From Lysobacterales bacterium (GTDB lineage: Bacteria; Pseudomonadota; Gammaproteobacteria; Xanthomonadales; SZUA-36): a DNA stretch of 13,073 nt. Below are positions 1 through 6,959 of this stretch, one piece after another. Made by a program: the position numbers and the translations under genes. The stretch covers positions 1 through 13,073 of the forward strand of contig SHZL01000048.1 of assembly GCA_009692275.1 (NCBI GenBank). Direction: 5' to 3'. The notes beneath the pieces were generated by a model. The model worked only from the letters and a program-made list of their open reading frames with translations, did not search any database and had not been told where the DNA came from. The stretch's first letter is position 1. Each line of letters starts with the position of its first letter.

Positions 1-6
1 AAAAGG

Positions 7-43
7 AAAAGGGGTCAGATTTAAAATAAATCTGACCCCTTTT
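7..43. repeat. Perfect REP-like hairpin, possible bidirectional terminator
   Basis: AAAAGGGGTCAGATTTA (7-23) is followed by a 3-nt loop and its exact reverse complement (27-43), a perfect 17-bp stem, with more T residues to 47. It lies just downstream of the minus-strand PQQ gene and is flanked by A- and T-rich runs on both sides, so it could terminate transcription in either direction. The GGGGTCAGA core matches the style of extragenic palindromes spread by REP-associated IS200-like transposases, and related sequences occur at four other places in this window. A 10-bp direct repeat (GACAGCTTTT at 48-57 and 63-72) sits between it and the gene. The hairpin is seen directly; its REP identity is inferred. 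Confidence 0.75.
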
Positions 44-78
44 TTTCGACAGCTTTTTTCTAGACAGCTTTTATCTAA

Positions 79-2016
79 CTACGGCAGCGCATAAGCCACC
101 AGCTCAGCTGGATTACCTGAACTACCGACGAACAAGGCCAGATACTGCTTGCCATTGTGCTCGTAGGTAAACGGATGTCCGGTTTGATTCACTGGCAATG
201 CTATTTCGGCAATGAGGTCACCGGTTTGCTTGTTGACGGCCCGCAGAATCGGCTTGGCATCGGCAGCACCAGTACCCTCGGCGACAAACAGCAGTGTCTT
301 GGTGAGCAAGATCGCTGAACGTGTTGGTATTCCGGTGCGCGGCAGATCGATGCCCGCCAGCAGTGGATGATTGGCAATGCGTTCCGGTGTGTCGGCATTC
401 GCTATCCACCAGAGATGGTCGCCAGTGTTCATGTCGATCGCGGTAACGCGGCCATAAGGTGGTTTGACGATCTCGAGTCCCTCCACCCGCGGTACGCGTG
501 TGCTGAAACCCTGACTGAGATCGATATCCGACTCTTCATTTTTTGACAACGACAACACTTGCAGTTGGGTGCGCGATGGCACGTATAGAATCCCTGTCTC
601 GGGATCCAGCGCCGCACTCTCCCAGTTGGAACCGCCAGTAGAAGAGGGCAAGGACAGCAGGCCGGTGGTGCCGTCAGGATCTTCCGCCAGAGAAGGTGGG
701 GTAAAAATAGATTCGCTGAGGCGGAAACCGGCGATGGATTCCAGCGCCAGCGCGCGAACTTCCGGGGTCCAGTCGATCAAATCCGCTTCGGAAAATCCCT
801 GTCGATCGAAGGCAGCGGGACGGGTCGGGAAGGGTTGGGTCGGCGAATACCATTCGCCAGGTACGTCGCCCACGGGCACTGCTTGCTCAACAATTGGCCA
901 GATCGGTTCGCCAGTCAGTCGGTCGAAGGTATAGACCCAGGATTGTTTGGTCACGGACATGACAACCTTACGGCCGTTGGGTAAGTCGGCGATTATCGCC
1001 GGGGACGGCACGTCCCAGTCCCAGATGTCATGGTGAATATATTGATAGTGCCATTGGCGTTCACCGGTTTTGATATCCACCGCGACGATGCCGCTGGAAA
1101 ACAGGTTAGCGCCATGGCGGTCGCCACCGTAGTAGTCGCCAGTTGGATCTTCTACAGGCAGATAGACATGACCCAGTTCCGGATCGCCTGAGATGACAGC
1201 CCAGACGCCGGAATTGCCGGTGATGTCGTTGCCAGTGATCCAGGACTCATAACCGTATTCACCGGCCGCGGGTATGGTATGAAAGGTCCACAGCAGGGCG
1301 CCGGTGTGCACGTCGAAACCGCGTATGTCGCCTTTGGTATTGAACTTGGACCGTGGCCGACCACCGGTGCGGTGTGCTGCCCCTACTACAATGACGTCAT
1401 TCATAATGAATGGCGGCGCCGAAATGCCAATATCCGGGAAGGGATATCTGGGGTCATCGGCATTTCTGAGGCCTACGTACAAATCCACCTTGCCGTTATC
1501 GCCAAAGCTTGGATCCGGAATACCAGTCTTGGCATCAAGTGAAACCAATTGATAGCCAGGGGAGACATCAATTACGCGATTCTTCTCGCCGTTACTGTAG
1601 TAGGCGACACCGCGGCCAGCACCCTTGCGCGGGGCTTCATCGAAGCGAGCGCCTTCCTGGTAGCGGTACAACCACAGCACCTGTCCGGTAGTTGCATCCA
1701 GTGCCACCACATCACGTTCGGTAGCAATGTTTGCATACAAAACGCCGTTTATTTCCAGCGGTGTCGATGGGTTGACGAAATCAGGTGTAGGTCCGAAATT
1801 GGCCGTTGAGAAGCGCCAGGCTATCTGCAGTTCGTCCACGTTTTCTGCATTAATCTGCTCGAGCGGTGAATAGCGCTGAGCAAAGGTATTGCCAGCCCAT
1901 GAAGTCCAATCCCCGTCGTAGACACTGGTGCCAGTCTGGCTCCACGCTGCGGCAGAAAATCCAAGGACACCGATGCTCAGCATGAGCGACGCAATAAGTT
2001 TTCTTGTTGTTATCAT
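79..2016 (-). CDS. Periplasmic PQQ-dependent dehydrogenase, glucose-dehydrogenase type without membrane domain
   Basis: A quinoprotein beta-propeller of 645 residues. Residues 1-26 are a Sec signal peptide (cleavage near AAAWS-Q), and the rest shows repeated propeller blades with tryptophan-docking motifs such as ALDATTGQVLW (105-115) and DVHTGALLW (235-243). The stretch HHDIWDWD (328-335) aligns with the E. coli Gcd active-site region, making Asp333 the likely catalytic base, and Lys357 sits where Gcd has its PQQ-contacting lysine. Unlike E. coli Gcd there is no N-terminal bundle of membrane helices, so this is a soluble periplasmic form; no haem motif is present. It should oxidise a sugar or alcohol and pass electrons to quinone or a cytochrome. 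The substrate cannot be read from sequence. The start at 2016 is preferred over 2055 because GGAG lies 8 nt upstream, while the 13 extra codons come partly from repeat DNA. It may be co-transcribed with the lipoprotein and PBP4 genes upstream. Confidence 0.9.
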   Translation of the reverse strand: MITTRKLIASLMLSIGVLGFSAAAWSQTGTSVYDGDWTSWAGNTFAQRYSPLEQINAENVDELQIAWRFSTANFGPTPDFVNPSTPLEINGVLYANIATERDVVALDATTGQVLWLYRYQEGARFDEAPRKGAGRGVAYYSNGEKNRVIDVSPGYQLVSLDAKTGIPDPSFGDNGKVDLYVGLRNADDPRYPFPDIGISAPPFIMNDVIVVGAAHRTGGRPRSKFNTKGDIRGFDVHTGALLWTFHTIPAAGEYGYESWITGNDITGNSGVWAVISGDPELGHVYLPVEDPTGDYYGGDRHGANLFSSGIVAVDIKTGERQWHYQYIHHDIWDWDVPSPAIIADLPNGRKVVMSVTKQSWVYTFDRLTGEPIWPIVEQAVPVGDVPGEWYSPTQPFPTRPAAFDRQGFSEADLIDWTPEVRALALESIAGFRLSESIFTPPSLAEDPDGTTGLLSLPSSTGGSNWESAALDPETGILYVPSRTQLQVLSLSKNEESDIDLSQGFSTRVPRVEGLEIVKPPYGRVTAIDMNTGDHLWWIANADTPERIANHPLLAGIDLPRTGIPTRSAILLTKTLLFVAEGTGAADAKPILRAVNKQTGDLIAEIALPVNQTGHPFTYEHNGKQYLALFVGSSGNPAELVAYALP

Positions 2017-2033
2017 CTGAGACACTCCAATTA

Positions 2034-2053
2034 GGGACAGATTTAATTTCCCC
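2034..2053. repeat. Degenerate REP-like half-site
   Basis: GGGACAGATTTAATTTCCCC lies between the small lipoprotein gene and the start of the PQQ dehydrogenase gene. Its GGGACAGA and TTTAATT words are shared with the longer hairpin at 8832-8859, and GACAGATTTA differs from the GTCAGATTTA of the left-end hairpin by one base. It appears to be a decayed member of the same dispersed family. Read on the minus strand it creates the spurious N-terminal extension (residues GKLNLSL) of the PQQ gene. Confidence 0.5.
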
Positions 2054-2090
2054 ACAAACCCGGGTAATGCTGGGCATTGTAGGCTAATGC

Positions 2091-2282
2091 TTAAGATGGG
2101 AATTGTCCAATCCAGGGTCGGGTCTCCATTAGTTCACCCGCTTCCATGCTGGCGGCGGTCTGCACTGCTGGCGTGGCGTCAGTGGTAGCAGACTGATTGC
2201 CTGATCCGGCATCACCACAAGCTGCAAGCAGCAAGGCCGCGAGGGCCGGGGGAAGCAGGGCAAAGGCGCGCAGTTTGTGCAA
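2091..2282 (-). CDS. Small hypothetical lipoprotein
   Basis: A 63-residue product with a type II signal peptide: a basic start (MHKLR), a hydrophobic Ala/Leu stretch (residues 7-20) and the lipobox LLAAC with Cys22, followed directly by Gly-Asp. The mature part is only 42 residues, low in complexity (Ala, Thr, Ser, Glu, Gln), ending in a short aromatic tail (RPWIGQF). Asp at position +2 after the lipid-modified Cys is the classic inner-membrane retention signal in enterobacteria, so inner-membrane anchoring is possible. The start is TTG, supported by GAGG 5 nt upstream. It lies between the PBP4 gene (110 bp upstream) and the PQQ dehydrogenase (74 bp downstream) on the same strand. No family is recognised. 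It may also be the surviving N-terminus of a longer truncated lipoprotein. Confidence 0.6.
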   Translation of the reverse strand: MHKLRAFALLPPALAALLLAACGDAGSGNQSATTDATPAVQTAASMEAGELMETRPWIGQFPS

Positions 2283-2391
2283 AGTGACCTCGGTAGAGTG
2301 AAACGCTTTGAATGGAGTTGGCTGGGTATCGCCTTCTGCGTGGAAATAAGGGAACCGACTTCGGTGTTGCGGTAACCAGGCAGTTGCGGGT

Positions 2392-3645
2392 CTAGCGGTT
2401 GAGCTCCCGACTGATTGCCGCTAAAATTTCCGCGCGCCGGTTGACCGCCTGGTTAGTCAGAATCACAAATGGATACAAGCCATCCGGTCCGCGCATGTAG
2501 CCGGCAAAATTGTAGACGCCGGTGAGAGTGCCGCTCTTGCGCAGCACCCCGTCCACCTCCGGCAGCAGCTCGGCGTAGGGTTTGAAGACTTCGAGTATGT
2601 GCAGCATAGCGGCGCCACTGCTGCGCTGGGCGGGGGACAGGCCGGAGCCTTCCAGCATAAGCAGCAACTGTGGATCGCTGCCGAACTGACCACCATAAAT
2701 AACGGCAAGTTGCTGCTGCAGATGCGCCCTGGCGTTCGCCACCGTGGCAGGGTAGCCACTGCTGTGGGCGCCGAGCGTGAGAAATAGTTGATTGGCTATG
2801 AAATTATTGGAGTAGCGCAACATGTCAGTCAAAATGTCGCGCAACGAGCGGGAACTGAAATGTTGATAAAACAGGGTCCACTCATCCGTCACCGCTGCTT
2901 GCTGAAACTCGGCATCGGTTACGGTGATACCCGACTCCTCCAGCAACAGCAGAAACAGTTGCTGCGCCTGGCGCAGGCCGGCAACAGGATCATCACCCAG
3001 ATTGATGCGCAGGCGCTGCGGCTCTCCGGCAGCAAGCGCAACTGGTGCATGCTGCGCGCCCAGCGCACGGGCGAGGGCGGTCAGGGGCGTCTGGGACTCA
3101 CCCGAGATCAGTGCTCCGGTCGCTGTCCATGCCAGATTTACCGTATTGAAATTCACCGCCAGGGCGCTGTTGCGCGCCGCGTAGGGCTGACTGCTGTTCT
3201 CTTCCAGGGGCAGCTCGGGATTGGACTCGAAAGCAGAGTCGTCCAGCACCAGACGTCGCACCTGTTGCAAGCCACGCGCAGCCAGCATGTCAGCAATCCG
3301 CGCAATCTCTTCCGACACCAGCAGCGGATCGCCCAGACCCCGGATCAGCAAGTCACCACTGTCATTGCGATAAAAATGCGTCTCGAATCGAAAGTCTGCG
3401 CCGAGGCTGGTCAAGGCTACTTGCGCCAGCGGAATCTTGAGCAGCGAAGCCGGAATCAGCGCGCGCTCAGGGTTGATGCTCACCAGGGTTTCGCCAGTTG
3501 GCGAGCGCAGTATTATGCTGCCATCACCAGCGAGGGTCGCCAGTTGCTCCTGCGCGGCAGCAGGCAAAGTCAGCGCGCCGCCGACCAGCAGCAGTAACAG
3601 CGCGAGCGCGGGCAGGGCGGGAGCAGGGTGTTGCAGCTTGTTCAT
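2392..3645 (-). CDS. dacB: D-alanyl-D-alanine carboxypeptidase/endopeptidase, PBP4 family (peptidase S13)
   Basis: A periplasmic penicillin-binding protein of 417 residues that would trim D-Ala from, or cut cross-links in, peptidoglycan. Residues 1-32 are a long Ala/Leu-rich signal peptide ending PAAAQ. All three catalytic motifs are visible: SLLK with nucleophile Ser67 and Lys70, SNN at 279-281, and KSG at 370-372 followed by TLTG. Between the first two motifs sits the family's large insertion (about residues 85-255), including the FETHFY and GLGDPLL segments typical of PBP4. It is somewhat shorter than E. coli DacB (477 aa), with the difference mainly in the inserted domains. The start ATG has no strong Shine-Dalgarno sequence. 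It is divergent from the HbpS-like gene across about 190 bp and could be first in a minus-strand unit with the lipoprotein and PQQ genes. Its link to their function is unclear. Confidence 0.92.
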   Translation of the reverse strand: MNKLQHPAPALPALALLLLLVGGALTLPAAAQEQLATLAGDGSIILRSPTGETLVSINPERALIPASLLKIPLAQVALTSLGADFRFETHFYRNDSGDLLIRGLGDPLLVSEEIARIADMLAARGLQQVRRLVLDDSAFESNPELPLEENSSQPYAARNSALAVNFNTVNLAWTATGALISGESQTPLTALARALGAQHAPVALAAGEPQRLRINLGDDPVAGLRQAQQLFLLLLEESGITVTDAEFQQAAVTDEWTLFYQHFSSRSLRDILTDMLRYSNNFIANQLFLTLGAHSSGYPATVANARAHLQQQLAVIYGGQFGSDPQLLLMLEGSGLSPAQRSSGAAMLHILEVFKPYAELLPEVDGVLRKSGTLTGVYNFAGYMRGPDGLYPFVILTNQAVNRRAEILAAISRELNR

Positions 3646-3769
3646 TGCGGGTTTAATTCAGCAGAGCCAGCTCCATAGAGCCAGCGAAGTTTTATCAGTG
3701 CCTTTAGACAACACTGCCACGAACTTTGCGCCAATTCACTGTAAATCATCCAACTTATCCTGAAAACTT

Positions 3770-3780
3770 GGTCTGTCCCT
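3770..3780. repeat. Isolated REP-like word GGTCTGTCCCT
   Basis: In the divergent intergenic region, GGTCTGTCCC (3770-3779) is the exact reverse complement of GGGACAGACC found inside the hairpin at 8832-8859. No partner arm is nearby, so it is a half-site or decayed copy. With only ten bases the match could be chance; the claim rests on three related sequences also being intergenic. Confidence 0.35.
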
Positions 3781-3835
3781 GCTATTTCGATTATCCTGTG
3801 AATCAACCCCAACACCTGAAATGAGGCACTACACG

Positions 3836-4321
3836 ATGAGCAGTCGAATACACAAATATGCAATGGCAATTCTTTTTTTGTTGTCATCAACCACAACATT
3901 CGCCCAGGGCGCAGCCGAAGAGCCCAGCCGCATGACTTATGACCTGGCCACCACGGCGATGGTTGCAGCCGAAGCCTTTGCCCGCGAGAAGGGTTGGAAT
4001 GTGACTATTCTGATCACCGACCAGAATAACAATCCAGTGATGTTACGCCGTCTGGACGGAGCCGGCGCCCGCACCTTCAGCTTTGCAACAGCCAAGGCAT
4101 TGGTAGTGAATGCAACCGGTCTCACTTCCGGTGTATACGGAGCTGAAGTTACCGCAGGCACCAGAGTAGCAATCGAAGGTGGCGTCACCTTTGCCGGCGG
4201 AGTACCGGTGTTTCAAAACGGCGAGCTGATTGGCGCCATTGCCACCAGTGGAGTTCAAGCCGCGCAAGATGAAGAAGTATCCAATGCCGGCGCTGCAACA
4301 ATAGGCAGCACTACGCGCTAA
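3836..4321 (+). CDS. Exported HbpS/GlcG-family (DUF336) protein
   Basis: A 161-residue protein of the HbpS-like fold, known from Streptomyces haem-binding HbpS, the GlcG protein of glycolate operons, and many short proteins beside alcohol-oxidation genes. Residues 1-24 are a Sec signal peptide (cleavage TTFAQ-G). The family hallmarks follow: an N-terminal helix with repeated Ala (39-50), the strand pair VTILITDQNNNPVMLRRLDG (56-75), the segment SFATAKALV (82-90), and the Gly-rich C-terminus GGVPVFQNGELIGAIATSG (121-139) ending in a QDEEVSNAG motif. The start at 3836 is favoured over the ATG at 3821 because GAGG lies 9 nt upstream and the shorter form begins with a clean signal peptide. A role in periplasmic haem or small-acid binding is plausible, but ligand and partner are unknown. 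It ends at a strong hairpin shared with the convergent gene. Confidence 0.88.
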   Translation: MSSRIHKYAMAILFLLSSTTTFAQGAAEEPSRMTYDLATTAMVAAEAFAREKGWNVTILITDQNNNPVMLRRLDGAGARTFSFATAKALVVNATGLTSGVYGAEVTAGTRVAIEGGVTFAGGVPVFQNGELIGAIATSGVQAAQDEEVSNAGAATIGSTTR

Positions 4322-4334
4322 ACTGATGATCGCT

Positions 4335-4365
4335 GCAAGCCCGGGGATAGTGACCCCGGGCTTGC
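4335..4365. terminator. Strong hairpin between convergent genes
   Basis: GCAAGCCCGGGG (4335-4346), a 7-nt loop and the exact complement CCCCGGGCTTGC (4354-4365) form a perfect 12-bp GC-rich stem. It fills the 48-bp space between the HbpS-like gene (+) and the convergent unknown gene (-). The flanking T content is weak (TGATTTAATA on the plus side), so it is a likely but not textbook bidirectional terminator. Confidence 0.7.
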
Positions 4366-4369
4366 TGAT

Positions 4370-4960
4370 TTAATATTCCGGGATATTGCGCTGGTAAACC
4401 CGCCAATAATGCCTAACGCTCGTAATCTGTTCATTGCCGTCAGAATCAACTACTCGCGTGACCGGGTCGCGTCCGAATAATTCGACGATTTCGGCTCGAT
4501 CGGCGAGCAACACCGCCGTCATCTCATAAAGCTTGCCGTCAATCTTCATGCGTATCCTCGGATCCCGTTCAATGTTGGCCCACCAGGATTTTGCGTCGGG
4601 AAACGTCTGCATCAGTCTGGAATCCTGTTGGCTGCCACTTATATAGAGAGTGTCTCCGAGAGGTACGAGATTGATCGTGACCGAGTGGGGGAGGCCGTAC
4701 CAGGTGCGAGTCTCGAGCATCATCGAGTTGCCGCGAATCGGGTCGTTGACCTGGTTGGTCCAGTCCCATTCCGTAACTGGTTCGCGTACCACTTCCCCTT
4801 TGAGCCACAAACCTGGCCATGCCGTGCGGCCCGCCTCGGCAAACGCTGCGCTGGCAGGATCGATGTAGCGGGGTTCCAAACCAGTCACGCGCAGGGTCAG
4901 CAGAGAAACGACCAGTAGCGCTGCGACAGTCAGTAAGCCAATTTTCAATGCGCGCATCAT
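4370..4960 (-). CDS. Membrane-anchored hypothetical protein, possible split-barrel fold
   Basis: A 196-residue protein with a single N-terminal hydrophobic helix (residues 7-25, no obvious cleavage site) and a soluble periplasmic domain. I do not recognise a named family. The central stretch, from LYISGS (105-110) through SWWANIERDPRIRMKI (125-140) to KLYEMTAVLL (143-152), resembles the strand-helix-strand pattern of deazaflavin- or FMN-binding split-barrel proteins, where a 'W..N+..dP.v.v.i.g' motif is common. The similarity is by eye only, and flavin binding is unproven. The start has GAG 7 nt upstream; the second ATG (4957) is equally possible. It converges with the HbpS-like gene and is divergent from the triple-CMD gene. 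Its gene-sized length and membrane anchor support a real protein. Confidence 0.8.
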   Translation of the reverse strand: MMRALKIGLLTVAALLVVSLLTLRVTGLEPRYIDPASAAFAEAGRTAWPGLWLKGEVVREPVTEWDWTNQVNDPIRGNSMMLETRTWYGLPHSVTINLVPLGDTLYISGSQQDSRLMQTFPDAKSWWANIERDPRIRMKIDGKLYEMTAVLLADRAEIVELFGRDPVTRVVDSDGNEQITSVRHYWRVYQRNIPEY

Positions 4961-5105
4961 ATTGTTTCTCGCATGGATGAGTCAGGAGCATTGAAAGTAT
5001 CCCTGCAGGCAGGATTTGTCCAGTTGGCAAAAATCAGGGCATGGAGTAGCCTTGCTTGAGATTTTTGGCAGTGGCGCTGCGGGCGTTACCCACAAACGAA
5101 TTTAA

Positions 5106-5124
5106 AATAATGAGAATGATAAGG
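5106..5124 (+). promoter_or_regulatory. Possible Fur-box-like site upstream of the triple-CMD gene
   Basis: AATAATGAGAATGATAAGG matches the classic 19-bp Fur consensus GATAATGATAATCATTATC at 13 positions by hand count, and the pattern of repeated NATAAT-like hexamers continues into the ribosome-binding site. It overlaps a TAAAAT that could be a -10 element (5103-5108), although no good -35 is seen. Iron control is thus possible, but the region is simply A/T-rich and purine-rich, so chance similarity is a real alternative. Confidence 0.25.
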
Positions 5125-5134
5125 AGAATGGGCT

Positions 5135-6226
5135 ATGACAGGTCTGACATGCAAATTTAACCAACTTTTTCGCGTGCGGTCGCTGAGCGTGCTGGCGCTG
5201 CTTTCGCTTTGCTCGGCCGCCTATGCACAGCAACCGCCGCCACCGGTAGGCTTCTATGATGGCGCTCCCTATTTGGGACAGGTGCGCGATACCTATGTCT
5301 ACGGCGACATCTGGGAACGCCCCGGCTTGTCGGCGCGGGACCGCAGTATGATTACGGTCGCGGTGACTCAGGCACTCTATGCCACCAACGAGCTGCGTTT
5401 ACACATGGGTCGGGCCTTGGATAACGGCGTTACCCAGACCGAAATATCTGAGATCATTGCGCATGTCCTGTGGTACTCGGGATTCCCAACCGGCGTCAAT
5501 GCCGCCCGCGTAGCAGCAGAAGTTTTCGCTGAGCGGGGCCTGCCCGTCACTCCTCCAGGCGCATCTCCACGCCAACCACCGGTGAATCCAGAGCTGGAGT
5601 TTCCCGGGGGATTCCCGCAAACCCCGTACCTGCGCGATTTACTTAACCAGGTAGTCTATGCCGAAACTTGGAAACGTGCAGAACTGTCGCCCCGCGATCG
5701 CAGCATGATTACGGTGGCCGTGGGTACCGCGTTGTACGCCTCCAGCGAAGTCCGCTATCACGTGGGTCGAGCGCTGGATAACGGAGTCACGCAGACGGAG
5801 ATAGGAGAAATAATCTTGCACGTCAGCTTTTACTCCGGCTTTCCCACCGCCGTTAATGCAGCGCAAGTAACTGCCGGGGTGTTCGAGGCCAGAGGCTTGC
5901 CGATGGGCGAGGGGCGCTACCCCGCAGCTCCCTATCTCGAAGAATTAATTGATGGCCTGGTCTATGGCGAAACCTGGACTCGCGAACAATTGTCAGCGCG
6001 TGATCGCAGCCTGGCCACCATTGCCGTAACACTGGCCAACTATCAGTCTGATCAACTGCGAGCGCACTTAACCCGGGGCTTGGACAATGGCCTGACTACG
6101 CAGGAAATCGCCGAGTTGATCGCCCAGGTGACGCTTTATTCCGGTTTCCCTTCCGGCGTTAATGGCTCGCGAATTTTCGCGGAGGTGTTGCAGGAACGCG
6201 GCATGCCACTGCCTGCCAAAGACTGA
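5135..6226 (+). CDS. Exported protein with three tandem carboxymuconolactone-decarboxylase (CMD) domains
   Basis: This 363-residue protein is an N-terminal Sec signal peptide (1-31, cleavage AYA-QQ) followed by three clear copies of a CMD-type domain at about 44-136, 164-256 and 265-357, joined by Pro-rich linkers. Each copy repeats 'L(S)xRDRS', 'H..R.LDNG(V/L)T', 'EI.E.I' and 'YSGFP..VN', the helix signature of 4-carboxymuconolactone decarboxylase. Copies one and two keep both histidines (His90/His110 and His209/His229); copy three has His311 but Gln331 in place of the second. There is no CxxC pair, so it is not an AhpD-type peroxidase. CMD proteins normally assemble as homotrimers or hexamers of single domains, and a covalent triplet in the periplasm is unusual. 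An aromatic or lactone substrate is only a guess. AGGAG lies 8 nt before the ATG. Confidence 0.9.
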   Translation: MTGLTCKFNQLFRVRSLSVLALLSLCSAAYAQQPPPPVGFYDGAPYLGQVRDTYVYGDIWERPGLSARDRSMITVAVTQALYATNELRLHMGRALDNGVTQTEISEIIAHVLWYSGFPTGVNAARVAAEVFAERGLPVTPPGASPRQPPVNPELEFPGGFPQTPYLRDLLNQVVYAETWKRAELSPRDRSMITVAVGTALYASSEVRYHVGRALDNGVTQTEIGEIILHVSFYSGFPTAVNAAQVTAGVFEARGLPMGEGRYPAAPYLEELIDGLVYGETWTREQLSARDRSLATIAVTLANYQSDQLRAHLTRGLDNGLTTQEIAELIAQVTLYSGFPSGVNGSRIFAEVLQERGMPLPAKD

Positions 6227-6238
6227 TAGGGGCATAGA

Positions 6239-6281
6239 CAAAAACAAGCAAGCTATTCTGGCTGATACTTCATTGCTTGTT
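6239..6281 (-). terminator. Probable rho-independent terminator of the minus-strand hydrolase operon
   Basis: Reading the minus strand past the bicupin stop codon, AACAAGCAA (6281-6273), a 21-nt loop and TTGCTTGTT (6251-6243) form a perfect 9-bp stem that runs into TTTTT (6244-6240). The stem begins within the stop codon region of the bicupin gene. The loop is longer than usual and the stem only moderately GC-rich, so strength is uncertain, but the position at the end of a run of co-directional genes fits termination. Confidence 0.55.
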
Positions 6282-6921
6282 ACAAAAGCTCGAATACAAA
6301 CACCCTGACAGCCGTAGTCGGGATGTCGGAATTGTGAAGCGTGCCTTGCGCAATAAAATGCACATTGGGTTGCGTGTCAGCATCAAACCAGACCACCACA
6401 GCATCATAGTTATGATAATGCTCTGAGCTGTTCAGGTTTGCAGTGCCGGAGTATTCCCACACTTTGACCCTTTCGTTGGAGAGGCGATCCAGCGCAGCAT
6501 CGGTCGGGAACCGGGGCACTGACGCAGCAAGTTCGCTGGCCCCGGCCAGCGGCCGTTTGATCTGCACAAACACAGCACGCAGTGGCTCAGCGCTAATGCC
6601 GGACTCCGTGTGTGTCACCCCGGCGAGCTGAAACGAAATATTCCACGCCGGCGTATGCACCTCGCGCGCCTCACCCGCCACCGAGGTAATCACCCTGTCG
6701 CCCGAGCTATAGTACACGCCGGCATGATCGTAGCGATGCCGGTGCAAAGGGTAGGCCTGTTGCAGCCAGCTAATATCCCAAACAATGACGTGCTCGTTCT
6801 CCAGCATGCGGCTTGCCCCATCCCGGGGATAGGCCGGCGGCAGGTCCGTTTGCGCCTGCGCCAGCGGGATAACGCCAATGCACAGGAACAGCGCTATTTT
6901 ATGCATGACCAACTTATGCAT
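6280..6921 (-). CDS. Exported bicupin-like protein
   Basis: A 213-residue protein with a signal peptide (1-23, cleavage AQA-Q) and two halves that each look like a degenerate cupin barrel. Half one has His60 and His62 (LHRHRYDHAGVYY) and a later His104. Half two has His168 and His170 (EHYHNYDAVVVW) and His196 (GTLHNS), so each half could still hold a metal. No enzymatic function can be assigned; isomerase, dioxygenase and sensing roles are all known for cupins. It starts 38 bp after the dienelactone-hydrolase stop codon and ends at a terminator-like hairpin, so it is probably last in that operon. The ATG at 6921 has GAGGG 7 nt upstream and is preferred over the GTG at 6963, which overlaps the previous stop and lacks a ribosome-binding site. 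Confidence 0.8.
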   Translation of the reverse strand: MHKLVMHKIALFLCIGVIPLAQAQTDLPPAYPRDGASRMLENEHVIVWDISWLQQAYPLHRHRYDHAGVYYSSGDRVITSVAGEAREVHTPAWNISFQLAGVTHTESGISAEPLRAVFVQIKRPLAGASELAASVPRFPTDAALDRLSNERVKVWEYSGTANLNSSEHYHNYDAVVVWFDADTQPNVHFIAQGTLHNSDIPTTAVRVFVFELL

Positions 6922-6926
6922 GACCA
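6899..6926. repeat. Short tandem duplication at the bicupin start codon
   Basis: TTATGCATGACCA occurs twice, at 6899-6911 and 6914-6926, offset by 15 bp. Because the offset is a whole number of codons, it duplicates the start region in frame (residues MHKLV then MHK), giving two possible ATG starts (6921 and 6906). Only the outer one has a good ribosome-binding site. This looks like replication slippage. Confidence 0.7.
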
Positions 6927-6959
6927 GGCCCTCGCTGTTCCTGCTCTTGTAAACCACAC

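Noticed and set aside
2788..3597. A 269-codon plus-strand frame antisense to the PBP4-type gene.
   Set aside because: The opposite strand carries all three penicillin-binding motifs in order. The antisense product is Arg/Gln-rich without recognisable structure.
3768..3797. TTGGTC and TATCCT, 18 bp apart, as a promoter for the HbpS-like gene.
   Set aside because: Only 3 of 6 and 4 of 6 consensus bases match, which is close to what chance gives in this composition.
5135..6226. Reading the triple-domain protein as an AhpD-type alkylhydroperoxidase.
   Set aside because: AhpD needs a CxxC pair. The only cysteines, Cys6 and Cys26, lie in the signal peptide, so none is present in the mature domains.
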